From: Streptomyces fodineus
GTDB lineage: Bacteria > Actinomycetota > Actinomycetes > Streptomycetales > Streptomycetaceae
Assembly: GCF_001735805.1 (NCBI RefSeq)
Contig: NZ_CP017248.1
Location: forward strand, 8,432,001-8,496,000
Direction of reading: 5' to 3'
DNA length: 64,000 nt
The notes below the pieces were generated by a model, which saw nothing but the letters and a program-made list of their open reading frames with translations, was not told the DNA's origin and did not search any database. Shown piece by piece: positions 8,679 through 17,596 of the stretch (positions are counted from its first letter, which is position 1; each line of letters starts with the position of its first letter). The position numbers were made by a program, and so were the translations under genes.

Positions 8679-8762
8679 TCAGCGGCCGCGGCGACACGCG
8701 GCGGAAGCCACCCGCAGCAGGTCGATATGACCGCGTGTGGTGAGCAGGGCTGAACGCAACAT
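8679..8762 (-). CDS. 27-residue leader peptide of the sulfonate operon
   Basis: A very short gene reads ATG, then TTRGHIDLLRVASAACRR near its end, and stops at TGA. The core xRxHIDLxRVASxxCR is the conserved leader peptide found ahead of sulfur-assimilation operons in actinobacteria. Its cysteine is at position 23, close to the stop. The gene lies 130 bases upstream of ssuC on the same strand. The 8549-8678 gap contains short inverted repeats (for example TGCCC/GGGCA and GGGC/GCCC on the minus strand) that could form competing hairpins. Cysteine-dependent ribosome stalling that controls the ssu genes is the likely role, inferred from the family rather than shown here. Confidence 0.8.
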   Translation of the reverse strand: MLRSALLTTRGHIDLLRVASAACRRGR

Positions 8763-8884
8763 GCCGCAGAACGTAGCCAGATGGCCGCACCACGGTCAAC
8801 GGCGTCTCGACTTGTGGACCGCCCGTCTCGGCACACGCCCGCGCCACAAGGTGGGAAACCCGGCGAGTGAGCCAGGATGGGGGC

Positions 8885-9307
8885 ATGCCAGATGCCTTCA
8901 CCACCCGAATCCTGAACGTCTCGACCGGTACCCGGGAACGCGTCGTCGACCTCACCGCCGACTGCGAGGACTTCCTCCGGGAGGCGGCGGCCGGCCGCGA
9001 CGGCCTGCTCAATCTCTTCGTCCCGCACGCCACCGCCGGAATCGCCGTCATCGAGACGGGCGCCGGCAGCGACGACGACCTCCTCGCCGCCCTGCACACG
9101 CTGCTCCCCGCCGACGACCGCTGGCAGCACCGCCACGGCAGCCCCGGCCACGGCCGCGACCACGTCCTCCCGGCGATCGTCCCGCCCCACGTGACCCTCC
9201 CGGTCATCGGCGGCCGTCTGGAACTGGGCACCTGGCAGTCGGTCTGCCTCGTCGACACCAACAAGGACAACCCCGAGCGCAAGGTGCGGCTGAGCTTCCT
9301 CGGCTGA
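8885..9307 (+). CDS. YjbQ/UPF0047-family protein
   Basis: This 140-residue protein has the complete YjbQ fold: FVPHATAGIAVIETG with the conserved His, a central HRHGSPGHGRDHV stretch supplying further histidines, ELGTWQSVCLVD, and the typical end RKVRLSFLG. Family members form trimers, and some can replace ThiE weakly in thiamine phosphate synthesis, hence the database name; the natural role is unclear. ATG at 8885 follows a GGGGG-rich ribosome site; a GTG at 8867 would add six residues. The gene is divergent from the ssu leader. Confidence 0.88.
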   Translation: MPDAFTTRILNVSTGTRERVVDLTADCEDFLREAAAGRDGLLNLFVPHATAGIAVIETGAGSDDDLLAALHTLLPADDRWQHRHGSPGHGRDHVLPAIVPPHVTLPVIGGRLELGTWQSVCLVDTNKDNPERKVRLSFLG

Positions 9308-9431
9308 CTCCGGTGGCGCCGGCGTGGCCCAACCGCGCTCGCTCCCGTGGTGCCGACCGGGAATCCGGCGAAGATCCTTCTACCGCGGGGTCCGCCAGTC
9401 CCGGTGCCGCCGGACGACGTAAAGCGGCTTG

Positions 9432-9745
9432 GTGAAAGCCGAGTCGGGGACGCTCGCCGCGCAAGGAGCCACGGCTCTGGTCGGGCTTGTCGTCGCGGAC
9501 GCCTGGCGGCAGATGAAGCACGTGAGACGACGGGGCACCCGCTTGCTCTCCCGGCGTGGCGCGCCCGACGAACTGAACGCCTCACGCGAGGAGTTGGCGG
9601 CGTCTCGGGCGAGCGGCGACGTGGATGGCGCGGTCGACCGCGTCGCCGCCGACTGGGAACGGCGCCTGCTCGGCATCATCGAGGACGCCCCCGAGGCGGC
9701 GGAGGAACTGCGCCGGCTGCTGGCGGAGATGGCCGAGTTGCTGGG
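9432..9745 (+). pseudogene. N-terminal fragment of a streptomycete hypothetical protein
   Basis: About 100 residues start at GTG 9432 and read TLAAQGATALVGLVVADAWR, then an arginine-rich stretch and a charged helical region (ELNASREELAASRASGD, then APEAAEELRRLLAEMAELL). This resembles the conserved N-terminal helical module of many Streptomyces hypothetical proteins. After about 9745 the frame continues only as the antisense of a luxR gene, so the C-terminal part has been lost. No ribosome site is obvious. It is probably a deletion remnant. Confidence 0.45.
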
Positions 9746-10469
9746 CGCGCAGCACGGTTCCCAGGCGGTCGTGTGTGCCCAGCTTGCGGTAGATGTTCTC
9801 GACGTGCTTGTGCACCGTGCGGACGGAGATGCCGAGGCGGCGGGCGATGGCGTCGGCGGTGAGCGCGTCCGTGAGCAGCAGCAGGACGGTCGTCTCGCGC
9901 GGCGTCGGCGCGCAGTCCGCCGCCCGTTCGTCCGGCGCCCCGGCCGGGCCGAGTGCGCGCCGCCATGGCGAGATGGTCGTCGGTTATGTCCGTACCGGCG
10001 CGGAAGACGAGGCAGCCGGTGACCGGGGCGGTGCTCGCGGGCAGTGGCAGTCCCAGCGCATGGTCCACGTCGAGGGCTTGCCGAGCAGACGTGCCGTCGG
10101 GCTGTCCGGCCACCGGAGGCCCGCCGCCCGCTGCACGGTGACGGGCCTCCGGTCGGTGGTGCTCGTGTAGTGGCGAGCGAAGGGAAAGCCCGCGCGGAGC
10201 AGGGCCAGGTCCGCTTCCCCGAGCCGCTCCAGCTCGGCGGCGGCAGCGCCGGGCGCCGCACCGATCGTGCCCTCGCGCTCGCTCCAGTCGTCCGGTTGGT
10301 GGAGGACCGCCTCGCCACCGCGCAGGTCAGGGCACCGGCGAGCATCGGCCACAGGCGCGGGCTCCCGTTCGTGCAGCGCCGCCACGGCCGCAGCCGTCAT
10401 GCGTTCGTAGGCCCTGTCCAGCCCCACCTGTTCCTCTCCGGTTGCCTCGCGGCCCCTGGGCCCGCGCAT
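9735..10469 (-). pseudogene. LuxR-family regulator, frameshifted and 3'-truncated
   Basis: Three frames must be joined to read this regulator. The N-terminal part (10469 to about 10090) has LDRAYERMTAAAVAALHERE and LLRAGFPFARHYTS. The middle part (about 10090-9960) has QALDVDHALGLPLPASTAP and TGCLVFRAGTDITDDHLAMA. The C-terminal part (about 9950-9735) is a clear LuxR helix-turn-helix with TADAIARRLGISVRTVHKHV then NIYRKLGTHDRLGTVLRAQ. Two frameshifts, near 10080 and 9945, separate them. The gene ends where the truncated plus-strand fragment begins, so its last codons are gone. The gap 10470-10632 shows no gene. Confidence 0.65.
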
Positions 10470-10632
10470 ACGTACTTGTACGCATACCCCCGCGCGCCCC
10501 GGCCGTCGGACACTTCAACCCTGCGGCACCGGCCTGCGCGGACGCATGTCCGCCGGGCCGCCGGCACGGGGGAACGGCGGCCCGTCCGGTGTCGCATCCC
10601 CTGGCCCAGGTCACCCGATCGGACCGGTCCCG

Positions 10633-12459
10633 TCATCCCGGCCAGGCCGCGGCGCAGAGCGCGCGGTCCACCTCCTCGGTGTAGCGGGCCGCCGCCAGCC
10701 AGGAGCGGGCGAAGCGTTCCGGATCCGATGGGAGAAGGCGGCCGAAGACATCGCGGGAGCGCTCCGCTGCCGCCGCGTGCAGTTCCTCCAGCAGGGCGCC
10801 CGCCGTCGCCAGCCCGGCCCGGTGCAGCCGTCTGGCGTCCGCGGACGCGGTGCCTGGGAAGGACAGCACACGCCGGCCGCCCGAGACCGCCTGCTGGACT
10901 CGTCGGCTCAGCAGATGGACCGGGGCCTCCTCGGTGTTCGGTGCCGCCCGCACCAGGGAGGCCGGTGCGGTGGGCAGGTCGGCGCGCTGGAGCCGGTCCA
11001 GGCCGACATCGACCCGTGTGCCGGACCGCGCCGGATGCTCGGTGGCGAGGAGCCGGGCCCGGGGAAGCGGGGCCGGAGTGAGCCGGGCGACGATCCGGAG
11101 CCTTGCGCCCCGCGCGGCGGCCAGCAGGCGCAGGTTGTCCCGGTGGGGAAGCGCGGGATGGTCGTGTGCGGCCGTCAGCCGCAGTACGACGTCCTCGCAC
11201 CCGGCGAGCAGACAGTCGCCCGCCGCCTCCGTCGCCGTACCGAGGAGGGTGACCTCCAGGAACAGCAGGTCGTGGCCGCCGTTCAGCGCGCGGGTGAGCT
11301 GCTCGGCCACGGGGACCGTCCAGAGGCGGTCCAGCGGCTCCTCCCGCCAGCCGGCCCCCGACGCCCCGACCGCCCGCACTCCGGCGCCCGCCCCCAGCCG
11401 CCCGGTGGGGGAGACGGTGGCCCCCGACACCGCGAGTCCCGCACGCGACAGCTGCCGGTGGGTCAGGGCCGTATCGCCGAGTCGGACCGCCCGGTCGGCC
11501 GCGCCCACCGCACGCCCGGCACCGCCCGGAGCGACATCGGACACCTGGTACAGCCGGCCCTGGGCATCGGCGGTCCACGTGACGGCGCCCGCGTAGCCGC
11601 TCGCGGTGAGCACCGGTTCCGAGAACAGGCCGTACAGCCGCAGCGAGCCATCCGGGCGGTACGGCTGCCGTGCGGTGCCGCGCAGCGCGGCCAGCTCCGC
11701 GCCGGTGGCGTGCGGGACGCGGTGGGCCACGGACAGGACGTCACGCAGGCCGGCGGCCAGGTCCGCCAGACGGTAGGCGGGGTCGGCCGCGCGGGCCGCG
11801 CGCAGCGCGGTGACCACGGAGACGGCGGAGGCGGCGGCCCGGTGCAGGCCCGCGAGCCGCGCCGTGTGCGCCGCCCGCAGCAGCTCGGCTTGGAGCACCG
11901 CGCCCGCCCCGTCCGCACCGGCCTCGAGCACGGCGGCAGCGGCCGAGTGGAGCGCGTGGGCGGCGCCGCACTGCCGGGCGTCGGCCGTCTCCGGCTCGGC
12001 CATCTTCTGCCCGGCGCCGCTCGTTTCCTGCCCGGCCGCCTTCTGCCCGGCGTCGGCTGCTTCCTGCCCGGCCGCCTTCTGCGCGGTGCCGGCCGTTCCC
12101 GGCCCGGTCGGCGTCTGAGCGGTGGCGGAGGACTGGCCCGAACCTCCCTCAGCGGCCTCGGAGTTGGTGTCATCGGCGATCGGGGCCGCCGAGGCGGCCG
12201 CGGCGCGGTGGAGGCAGTCCGGAGCCAGCAGACAGCCGCAGCGGATGGCATCCGGGCTGGTCACCGTGCCGTCCGGGGCGTGCAGTTCGAGATCGGTGTC
12301 GTCGTCGAGGGAGATGCGCACCGTGTCGCCGTCGCGAACGGCCGGACGGTCCGCCAACTTGGCGATGCCCGCGTCGAGTCGCTTGCGCAGCCGGGGCGAG
12401 AGTGCCGCGACGAGTTCGGCGGTCACGGCCGGGGCGACCGGCGGCAGATCCTGGCTCAT
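10633..12459 (-). CDS. SWIM zinc-finger protein of the MoxR-VWA operon
   Basis: This 608-residue protein starts at ATG 12459, whose ATGA overlaps the stop of the VWA gene. Near the N-terminus a SWIM finger is visible: CGC at residues 74-76 and CLH at 82-84 (CxCx5CxH), which should bind zinc and contact DNA or protein. Residues about 100-150 are low-complexity with repeated AGQKAAGQE-like units. The remaining C-terminal 450 residues are conserved-looking but I recognise no domain. It corresponds by position and finger to E. coli YehQ. It is the last gene of the operon; only the luxR relic follows. Confidence 0.78.
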   Translation of the reverse strand: MSQDLPPVAPAVTAELVAALSPRLRKRLDAGIAKLADRPAVRDGDTVRISLDDDTDLELHAPDGTVTSPDAIRCGCLLAPDCLHRAAAASAAPIADDTNSEAAEGGSGQSSATAQTPTGPGTAGTAQKAAGQEAADAGQKAAGQETSGAGQKMAEPETADARQCGAAHALHSAAAAVLEAGADGAGAVLQAELLRAAHTARLAGLHRAAASAVSVVTALRAARAADPAYRLADLAAGLRDVLSVAHRVPHATGAELAALRGTARQPYRPDGSLRLYGLFSEPVLTASGYAGAVTWTADAQGRLYQVSDVAPGGAGRAVGAADRAVRLGDTALTHRQLSRAGLAVSGATVSPTGRLGAGAGVRAVGASGAGWREEPLDRLWTVPVAEQLTRALNGGHDLLFLEVTLLGTATEAAGDCLLAGCEDVVLRLTAAHDHPALPHRDNLRLLAAARGARLRIVARLTPAPLPRARLLATEHPARSGTRVDVGLDRLQRADLPTAPASLVRAAPNTEEAPVHLLSRRVQQAVSGGRRVLSFPGTASADARRLHRAGLATAGALLEELHAAAAERSRDVFGRLLPSDPERFARSWLAAARYTEEVDRALCAAAWPG

Positions 12460-15400
12460 GCGATCTTCTCCCCTACCCAGCGGGCCAGTTCGAGCGGGCT
12501 GAGAGCGGCCACCGGCATGCCCGCCGACACCAACTGCCCGGCCACACCGGTCGAGTAGCGGGGGCGGCCCGTGTCGTCGAGGCTCGCGCAGCCCAGCACA
12601 TGGCAGCCGGCACCGACCAGGGCGCGGACCTCGGCGAGCAGTCCGCCGACCGGGTAGCCCTCCTCGAAGTCGCTGACGACCACGACGAGCGTGCGCGAGG
12701 GCACCGTGACCAGTTCGCGCGCGTGGCGCAGTCCGGCGGCGATGTGGGTGCCGCCGCCGACGCTGACCTCCAACAGGAGGGAGAGCGGGTCCTCGACGTG
12801 GTCGGTCAGGTCGATCACCTCGGTGGAGAAGGCCAGGAAGTGCGTGGACAGGGTGGGCACTCCCGCCAGCACCGAGGCCGTGAGCGCCGCCCAGATCGTG
12901 GACGCCTCCATGGATCCCGACACGTCGGTGACCAGGATCAGCCGCCAGTCGGCCGAACGACGGGCGCGACTGCGGAAGACCGGCCGCTCGGGTACGACCC
13001 GCACCGTGCCGTCCGGCATCCGGCGGGCCGTGGTCAGGTTCGCCCGCAGGGTGCGGGGGAGGTCCAGGCCACCGCCGGGGCGGCGGCTGGGGCGCGGCAG
13101 GGCGGTGCCGTGCAGTGCGGGACGCAGCCGGGTCGCCAACTGCCGGGTCAGCGCATCCACCAGACGCCGAACCAGCGGGCGCAGCGCGGCCAGTCGGGCT
13201 TCTGGCAAGCCGCCGGCGTGCCGCAGCACCGAGCGCAGCAGGTCGACGGAGGGCCGTACGGTGTCCGGGTCCAGCTCCGTGAGCACGTCCTGGCGGCCGG
13301 CGGCGGCAGCCGCGGCGAGCACCTCCTCCCGGATCCCGGGGCCGAACAGGGCCGCCAGCTCCTCGGACCACTCCCGCACCCCGGGATACGGCGCCGCACG
13401 ACCACCACCGGCCCCGCCACCCGGGCCCGAGAGGTCCCCGCGGCTGCCCTCACCGCGTCCACTGCCGTACAACTCGTCGAGCGCGGTCGCCAAGGACCGG
13501 GCGGAGGCGGACAGTCGGTCACTTCTACGGCCCAGCAGCAGACGCCAGCGGTCGGCCGGGGCGAGCTGGTGGTCAGCGCCGGATGGGGAGGCGGCGGGTG
13601 TGCCGGGGGCGTGGGCCGGGGCGGAGGACATGGGGTCGTCGGCGTCGTCGGGAGGCGCGGAGCTTGCGGTGCCGTCGGCGTCGTGGGGAGGCGTGGAGCT
13701 TGCGGTGCCGTCGGCGGCTTCGAGAGGGACGGAGCCGGAGGCGGCGTTGCTGGTGCCGTGGGGTACGGAGTGTGCAGCGCCGCCGGTGTTCGTCGCGGAC
13801 GTTGTCCCGGTGGGCCGGTGAGGTGGCAGGAGGTCCAGGGCGGCCAGTGTCTCGCGGGCCGCGAGGTCGGCTCCGGTCCACAGGGCGAGAGTCGCGGGAT
13901 CGGTGCCACCGGTGTCGTCCGGCCGCTCTCCGTCCAGGCGCTGCTCGACGGAGGCCAGCAACCGGTCCCGGGCGGCCGGGCTGAGCGTGTCGAAGCCGCC
14001 GCGCAGCGCCGGAAGCCGGTCGATGAAGTCCCGGTCGGAGAGCTCCGCGATCCGGTTCAGCAGCGGTTCCAGCGCGGGCGCCGCCGACTCCAGCAGCGGC
14101 CCGGCCGCGCTCAGCAGACCCGCCAGCCGCGCGCTGAGCGCCGACCGGGACCCGGCGTCGCAGGCACCGTCCACCCAGGAGGCCACCCGGTCGCCGAACG
14201 CCGCGGCCTCCTCCAGCCCGAGCAGCACGCGTACCGCTCCGGCGGCGCCCCGCATCAGCGGAGAACCGTCGGCCGCCAGCCGGGCGAGCGCGTCGGTGAG
14301 CCGTATCCCGCCCAGCGCGTCGGCGCGGTGAGCGAGTTCCAGCAAGGCGTGTGCGTCGGCCGGATCCTCGGAGCCGGTGAGCCCGTCGAGCTGGCGCACC
14401 GCGGCGGCGGTCAGCAGCTCGGCGACAGCCGCCGCCCGCGCCGTACGCTGCGCACCGCTGCCGAGCCCGGCGATGTGACCGGCCCGCAGCCGGTCCAACA
14501 GGGCGAGACCCGCGAGGAGTTCGGGCAGCGTCCCGGAGTCCGGCAGCACCTCGGCGGTCTCGGCCAGCCGCTCGTCGGTGAGCCCGGGCAGGCCGCACTC
14601 CGCCGCCTCTTCCAGCCCCCGCAGGGTCTGCGCCGCCGTGGGGCCGCCCTCGTCCCGCTCCACGCGGAGGCGTTCGCGCAGCATGCCCTCGGCCGCCTGC
14701 GCCGGCGTGACTCCGCGGACCCCGGCCGCGCTCAGCATGGCCGCGGTGGCCGGTGTCCAGCGCACCTCCCAGCGTGAGGTGAGCGCGTCGGCGCCGCCCG
14801 TGCCGACGACGGCCTTGGGCTCGCCGTAGGGCACCGCGCACACGGCCAGGCGCCGCAGCAGGAGCTCACGGCGGCGATCCAGTTCGGAGCGGAGCGGGTC
14901 CAGGCGCAGGTCCCGCGTGGCGCCCTGACCCGAGTCCGCCGGGCCGGGCAGTCCCAGCTCGGCGAGTCCCGCCTCGACCGCAGGGGCGAGCCCGCTGCGC
15001 GGCGCGTCCGGGGCGGGGCGGCCGGTGCGCGTCCCGACGAGCACCTCCTCCATCGCCCGGGCCACGGCCCGCCCCCGCCCGTACGGCTCCCCCTGCGCGA
15101 GCACCGTCTGCACCGCTTCGACCAGCTCGCCCCGGCCCGCCGCGGGCAGCCCCCGCAGCCGGGCGAGATCACCGGCCAGCCGCGCGATCTCCCGTGCGTC
15201 GGCGGGCCCGGACGGATGACCCTGCGCCCGCAACCCGGCACACACCCGCACGGCCGCCCGCGTCAACGCGTCCTCCAGCGCCGCCGGTTCACCGGCCGAG
15301 TCCAGCACCATGTGCTGCCACTCCGGGTCGCGGATGCCTGCCGGGTAGCCGGAGCGCTCGTCGAGCAGGGCGTAGCTGTACGGGATGAGGGAGGTCGTCC

Positions 15401-16421
15401 AGGCCGGGGCAGGATCCTGCGCCGTCTCGGCAGCGGAAGGCCGCGCCGGTCCCACGGTGCTGGTGTCGCCCGGTGCCAGGAACGCCGGGGCGTGGAAGGC
15501 GCCGACGAGCACGGCGGCACGCTCGCCGTTCGCCGTGGCCTCGGCGAGACACGACCGCATCCACCGCTCGCGTCGCAGATCCAGCTCCGGCACCCCGCCC
15601 GAGGCCGCCGCCTCCTCCCGCAGCGCCCAGCCCGTCAGCAGCGCGGCCCGCCGCAGCGCCTCCGGCGGAGAACCGGGAGCGGCGGCCTCGACCAGCCGGT
15701 CCCACAGATCGTCTCCGGGCCGGCCGGTGAGGCCAGAACGCAAGATGGAGGTGAGCCCGGCCGCAGCAGAAACACCGCCGCGTCCACCGTCCTCCAGCGC
15801 CTGGCCGCCGGGCATCCCGGGCTGCTCGGCTGTGTGTGGCGCCGCGACGCCGGGTGTGCGGGACCTGCCACCTTCCCCAGCACCGTCCGGGCCGGGCGCC
15901 CCCGTCCACGCGCGGTCCGCCAGCGGCAGATCGCACGCGATCACGGGTACCCCGTGCCGTGCCGCCCAGCGGACGGCTGCCAGTTCCGGTGAGAAGTCGG
16001 CGAAGGGATAGAACGCCGGGCCTCCCGCCCCGCCCACGGGCGCGGCGGCCAGGGCGACCGGGGCGCTGGTCTCCTCATGGGTGAGCCACGGCAGCCAGTC
16101 CTGCATCTCGGCGGGGAGCTCGACCAGCAGCACGTCCGGCCCGGCCGCGTCCAGCAGCGCCGGTACGACGGCGGCGAGGGAGGGCGCATGGTGCCTTACG
16201 CCGATGAGATAGGGCACCGACGAGCCGGTCAGGGCCGCAACGGCGGCCTCGGGATCGGCGAAGGCCGCGAAGCCCTTGTCGGATCCAGCCAAAGCCACGG
16301 AGCCTGCGTCGGGATCGGCGGCAGCTGTGGAGCCTGCGCCGGGATCGGTGAGGACCTCAGGGGCCGCGTCGGCGACGGGGGCGGCTGCGGCGGACGCGTC
16401 GAAGGGAGAGACGGGGGACAC
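12456..16421 (-). CDS. DUF5682-VWA fusion protein of the MoxR-VWA operon
   Basis: This 1321-residue fusion begins with a low-complexity Ala/Asp segment. It is followed by a DUF5682 (YehM-like) region, recognised by YLIGVRHHAPSLAAVVPALL, VLLVELPAEMQDWLPWL and WAARHGVPVIACDLP, and then long helical stretches. An acidic low-complexity linker (about residues 865-910) precedes a von Willebrand A domain. The MIDAS motif DVSGSM lies near 1166, with GGGTHIAAGL (Thr) and VVVSDFEEG (Asp) completing the metal site. VWA partners of MoxR ATPases act as substrate adaptors. GTG 16421 is chosen because GGAGGG lies 9 bases upstream; an ATG at 16457 is possible. In E. coli the two parts are separate genes, so this looks like a fusion. 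Confidence 0.8.
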   Translation of the reverse strand: MSPVSPFDASAAAAPVADAAPEVLTDPGAGSTAAADPDAGSVALAGSDKGFAAFADPEAAVAALTGSSVPYLIGVRHHAPSLAAVVPALLDAAGPDVLLVELPAEMQDWLPWLTHEETSAPVALAAAPVGGAGGPAFYPFADFSPELAAVRWAARHGVPVIACDLPLADRAWTGAPGPDGAGEGGRSRTPGVAAPHTAEQPGMPGGQALEDGGRGGVSAAAGLTSILRSGLTGRPGDDLWDRLVEAAAPGSPPEALRRAALLTGWALREEAAASGGVPELDLRRERWMRSCLAEATANGERAAVLVGAFHAPAFLAPGDTSTVGPARPSAAETAQDPAPAWTTSLIPYSYALLDERSGYPAGIRDPEWQHMVLDSAGEPAALEDALTRAAVRVCAGLRAQGHPSGPADAREIARLAGDLARLRGLPAAGRGELVEAVQTVLAQGEPYGRGRAVARAMEEVLVGTRTGRPAPDAPRSGLAPAVEAGLAELGLPGPADSGQGATRDLRLDPLRSELDRRRELLLRRLAVCAVPYGEPKAVVGTGGADALTSRWEVRWTPATAAMLSAAGVRGVTPAQAAEGMLRERLRVERDEGGPTAAQTLRGLEEAAECGLPGLTDERLAETAEVLPDSGTLPELLAGLALLDRLRAGHIAGLGSGAQRTARAAAVAELLTAAAVRQLDGLTGSEDPADAHALLELAHRADALGGIRLTDALARLAADGSPLMRGAAGAVRVLLGLEEAAAFGDRVASWVDGACDAGSRSALSARLAGLLSAAGPLLESAAPALEPLLNRIAELSDRDFIDRLPALRGGFDTLSPAARDRLLASVEQRLDGERPDDTGGTDPATLALWTGADLAARETLAALDLLPPHRPTGTTSATNTGGAAHSVPHGTSNAASGSVPLEAADGTASSTPPHDADGTASSAPPDDADDPMSSAPAHAPGTPAASPSGADHQLAPADRWRLLLGRRSDRLSASARSLATALDELYGSGRGEGSRGDLSGPGGGAGGGRAAPYPGVREWSEELAALFGPGIREEVLAAAAAAGRQDVLTELDPDTVRPSVDLLRSVLRHAGGLPEARLAALRPLVRRLVDALTRQLATRLRPALHGTALPRPSRRPGGGLDLPRTLRANLTTARRMPDGTVRVVPERPVFRSRARRSADWRLILVTDVSGSMEASTIWAALTASVLAGVPTLSTHFLAFSTEVIDLTDHVEDPLSLLLEVSVGGGTHIAAGLRHARELVTVPSRTLVVVVSDFEEGYPVGGLLAEVRALVGAGCHVLGCASLDDTGRPRYSTGVAGQLVSAGMPVAALSPLELARWVGEKIA

Positions 16422-16426
16422 GGTCG

Positions 16427-17596
16427 TCAGCCCTCCAGGACCGTACGCAGGTCCCACAGAGTGCGCCAGGTGGCCGAGCCCTGTTCGGCGCGGCGCCGGA
16501 CCGGGCCGTCCCAGTAGCCGCGCAGCCGCGCCGCATCCGCCGGGTCGTCCTTGCGTACGACACCGAGCAGATGGCCGGGCAGGAGCCCGAGGACGTCCCG
16601 GTCGCCCGGGAAGTACGCCGCGGCCAGCCCCAGTGCGCCCGCCACGGACACCGCCTCCGCCGTGCTCATCACCGTGGACGGCCGCTCCACCTCCCAGCCC
16701 TCCGCCGACCGGCCCTCCCGCAGATCACGGAAGACGGTGATCAGGGCTTCCAGGACGGCATCGTCGACCCGGAAGGGCGCACCCGCCCGTTCCACCGAGG
16801 CCCGGGCCTGGCCGCGGACCAGCGCCGTCTCGGCGTCCAGGTCGGAAATGGGGCCCACCGTCTCGAAGTTGAAGCGGCGCTTGAGCGCGGCCGACATCTC
16901 CGAGACGCCCTTGTCCCGCAGGTTGGCGGTGGCGATGAGGTTGAAACCCGGCGCCGCGTGCGCCAACGCGTCCTTGCCGCCCGCCAGTTCCGGTACGGCG
17001 ATGCGCCGCTCCGAGAGCAACGACACCAGGGAGTCCTGCACCTCGGGCAGACAGCGGGTGACCTCCTCGATCCGGGCGATCGCGCCCCGGGTCATCGCGG
17101 TGAGCACCGGCGACGGAACGAGCGCCTGCCGACTGGGTCCCTGCGCCAGCAACAGGGCGTAGTTCCAGCCGTACTTGAGCTGGTCCTCGGTCGTGCCGGC
17201 CGTCCCCTGCACGACCAGCCCACTGGTGCCGCACACGGCAGCCGACAGCAGCTCCGAGAGCATGGACTTGGCGGTGCCGGGCTCGCCGACGAGCAGCAGG
17301 CCCCGCTCACCGGCGAGCGTGACGACACACCGCTCGACCAGCGCGCGGTCGCCGACGAACTTGCCGGTGATCTCCAGTCGGCGCGGCACGCCCTCCGGCG
17401 CCTCCGCGTCGTCGGGCAGCCGCAGAGCCCGGCCGCCGCTGCCCATGACGAACGTGACGACGGCCCGCGGCGTGAGCCGCCAGGCGGGCGGTCGCGGACC
17501 GGCATCATGGGCGGCGAGGAAGGCCAGCTCGACGGCGTACCGGTCCTCGGGCGGGACGATCTGACGGGTCGCGTCGGGCGCGAGGGTGGTGGTCAT
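16427..17596 (-). CDS. MoxR-type AAA+ ATPase
   Basis: This 389-residue AAA+ protein has Walker A GEPGTAKS at 104-111, Walker B-like ARIEE at 174-178, sensor 1 IATANLRDKG near 221 and the arginine-finger region ALKRRFNFET near 238. The helical lid and the sequence around GLVVQGTAGTTEDQLKYGWN match MoxR ATPases, which form hexameric rings and remodel target proteins together with VWA partners. ATG 17596 overlaps the preceding stop as ATGA; the frame stays open upstream to 18220 but only through the repeat region. It corresponds to E. coli YehL. The downstream VWA gene starts 5 bases after the stop. Confidence 0.87.
   Translation of the reverse strand: MTTTLAPDATRQIVPPEDRYAVELAFLAAHDAGPRPPAWRLTPRAVVTFVMGSGGRALRLPDDAEAPEGVPRRLEITGKFVGDRALVERCVVTLAGERGLLLVGEPGTAKSMLSELLSAAVCGTSGLVVQGTAGTTEDQLKYGWNYALLLAQGPSRQALVPSPVLTAMTRGAIARIEEVTRCLPEVQDSLVSLLSERRIAVPELAGGKDALAHAAPGFNLIATANLRDKGVSEMSAALKRRFNFETVGPISDLDAETALVRGQARASVERAGAPFRVDDAVLEALITVFRDLREGRSAEGWEVERPSTVMSTAEAVSVAGALGLAAAYFPGDRDVLGLLPGHLLGVVRKDDPADAARLRGYWDGPVRRRAEQGSATWRTLWDLRTVLEG

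Noticed and set aside
4489..8762. Flavin monooxygenase at 4489-5568 as an intact replacement for SsuD
   Set aside because: It belongs to a different fold (two Rossmann domains, not a luciferase-like barrel), so sulfonate cleavage cannot be assumed.
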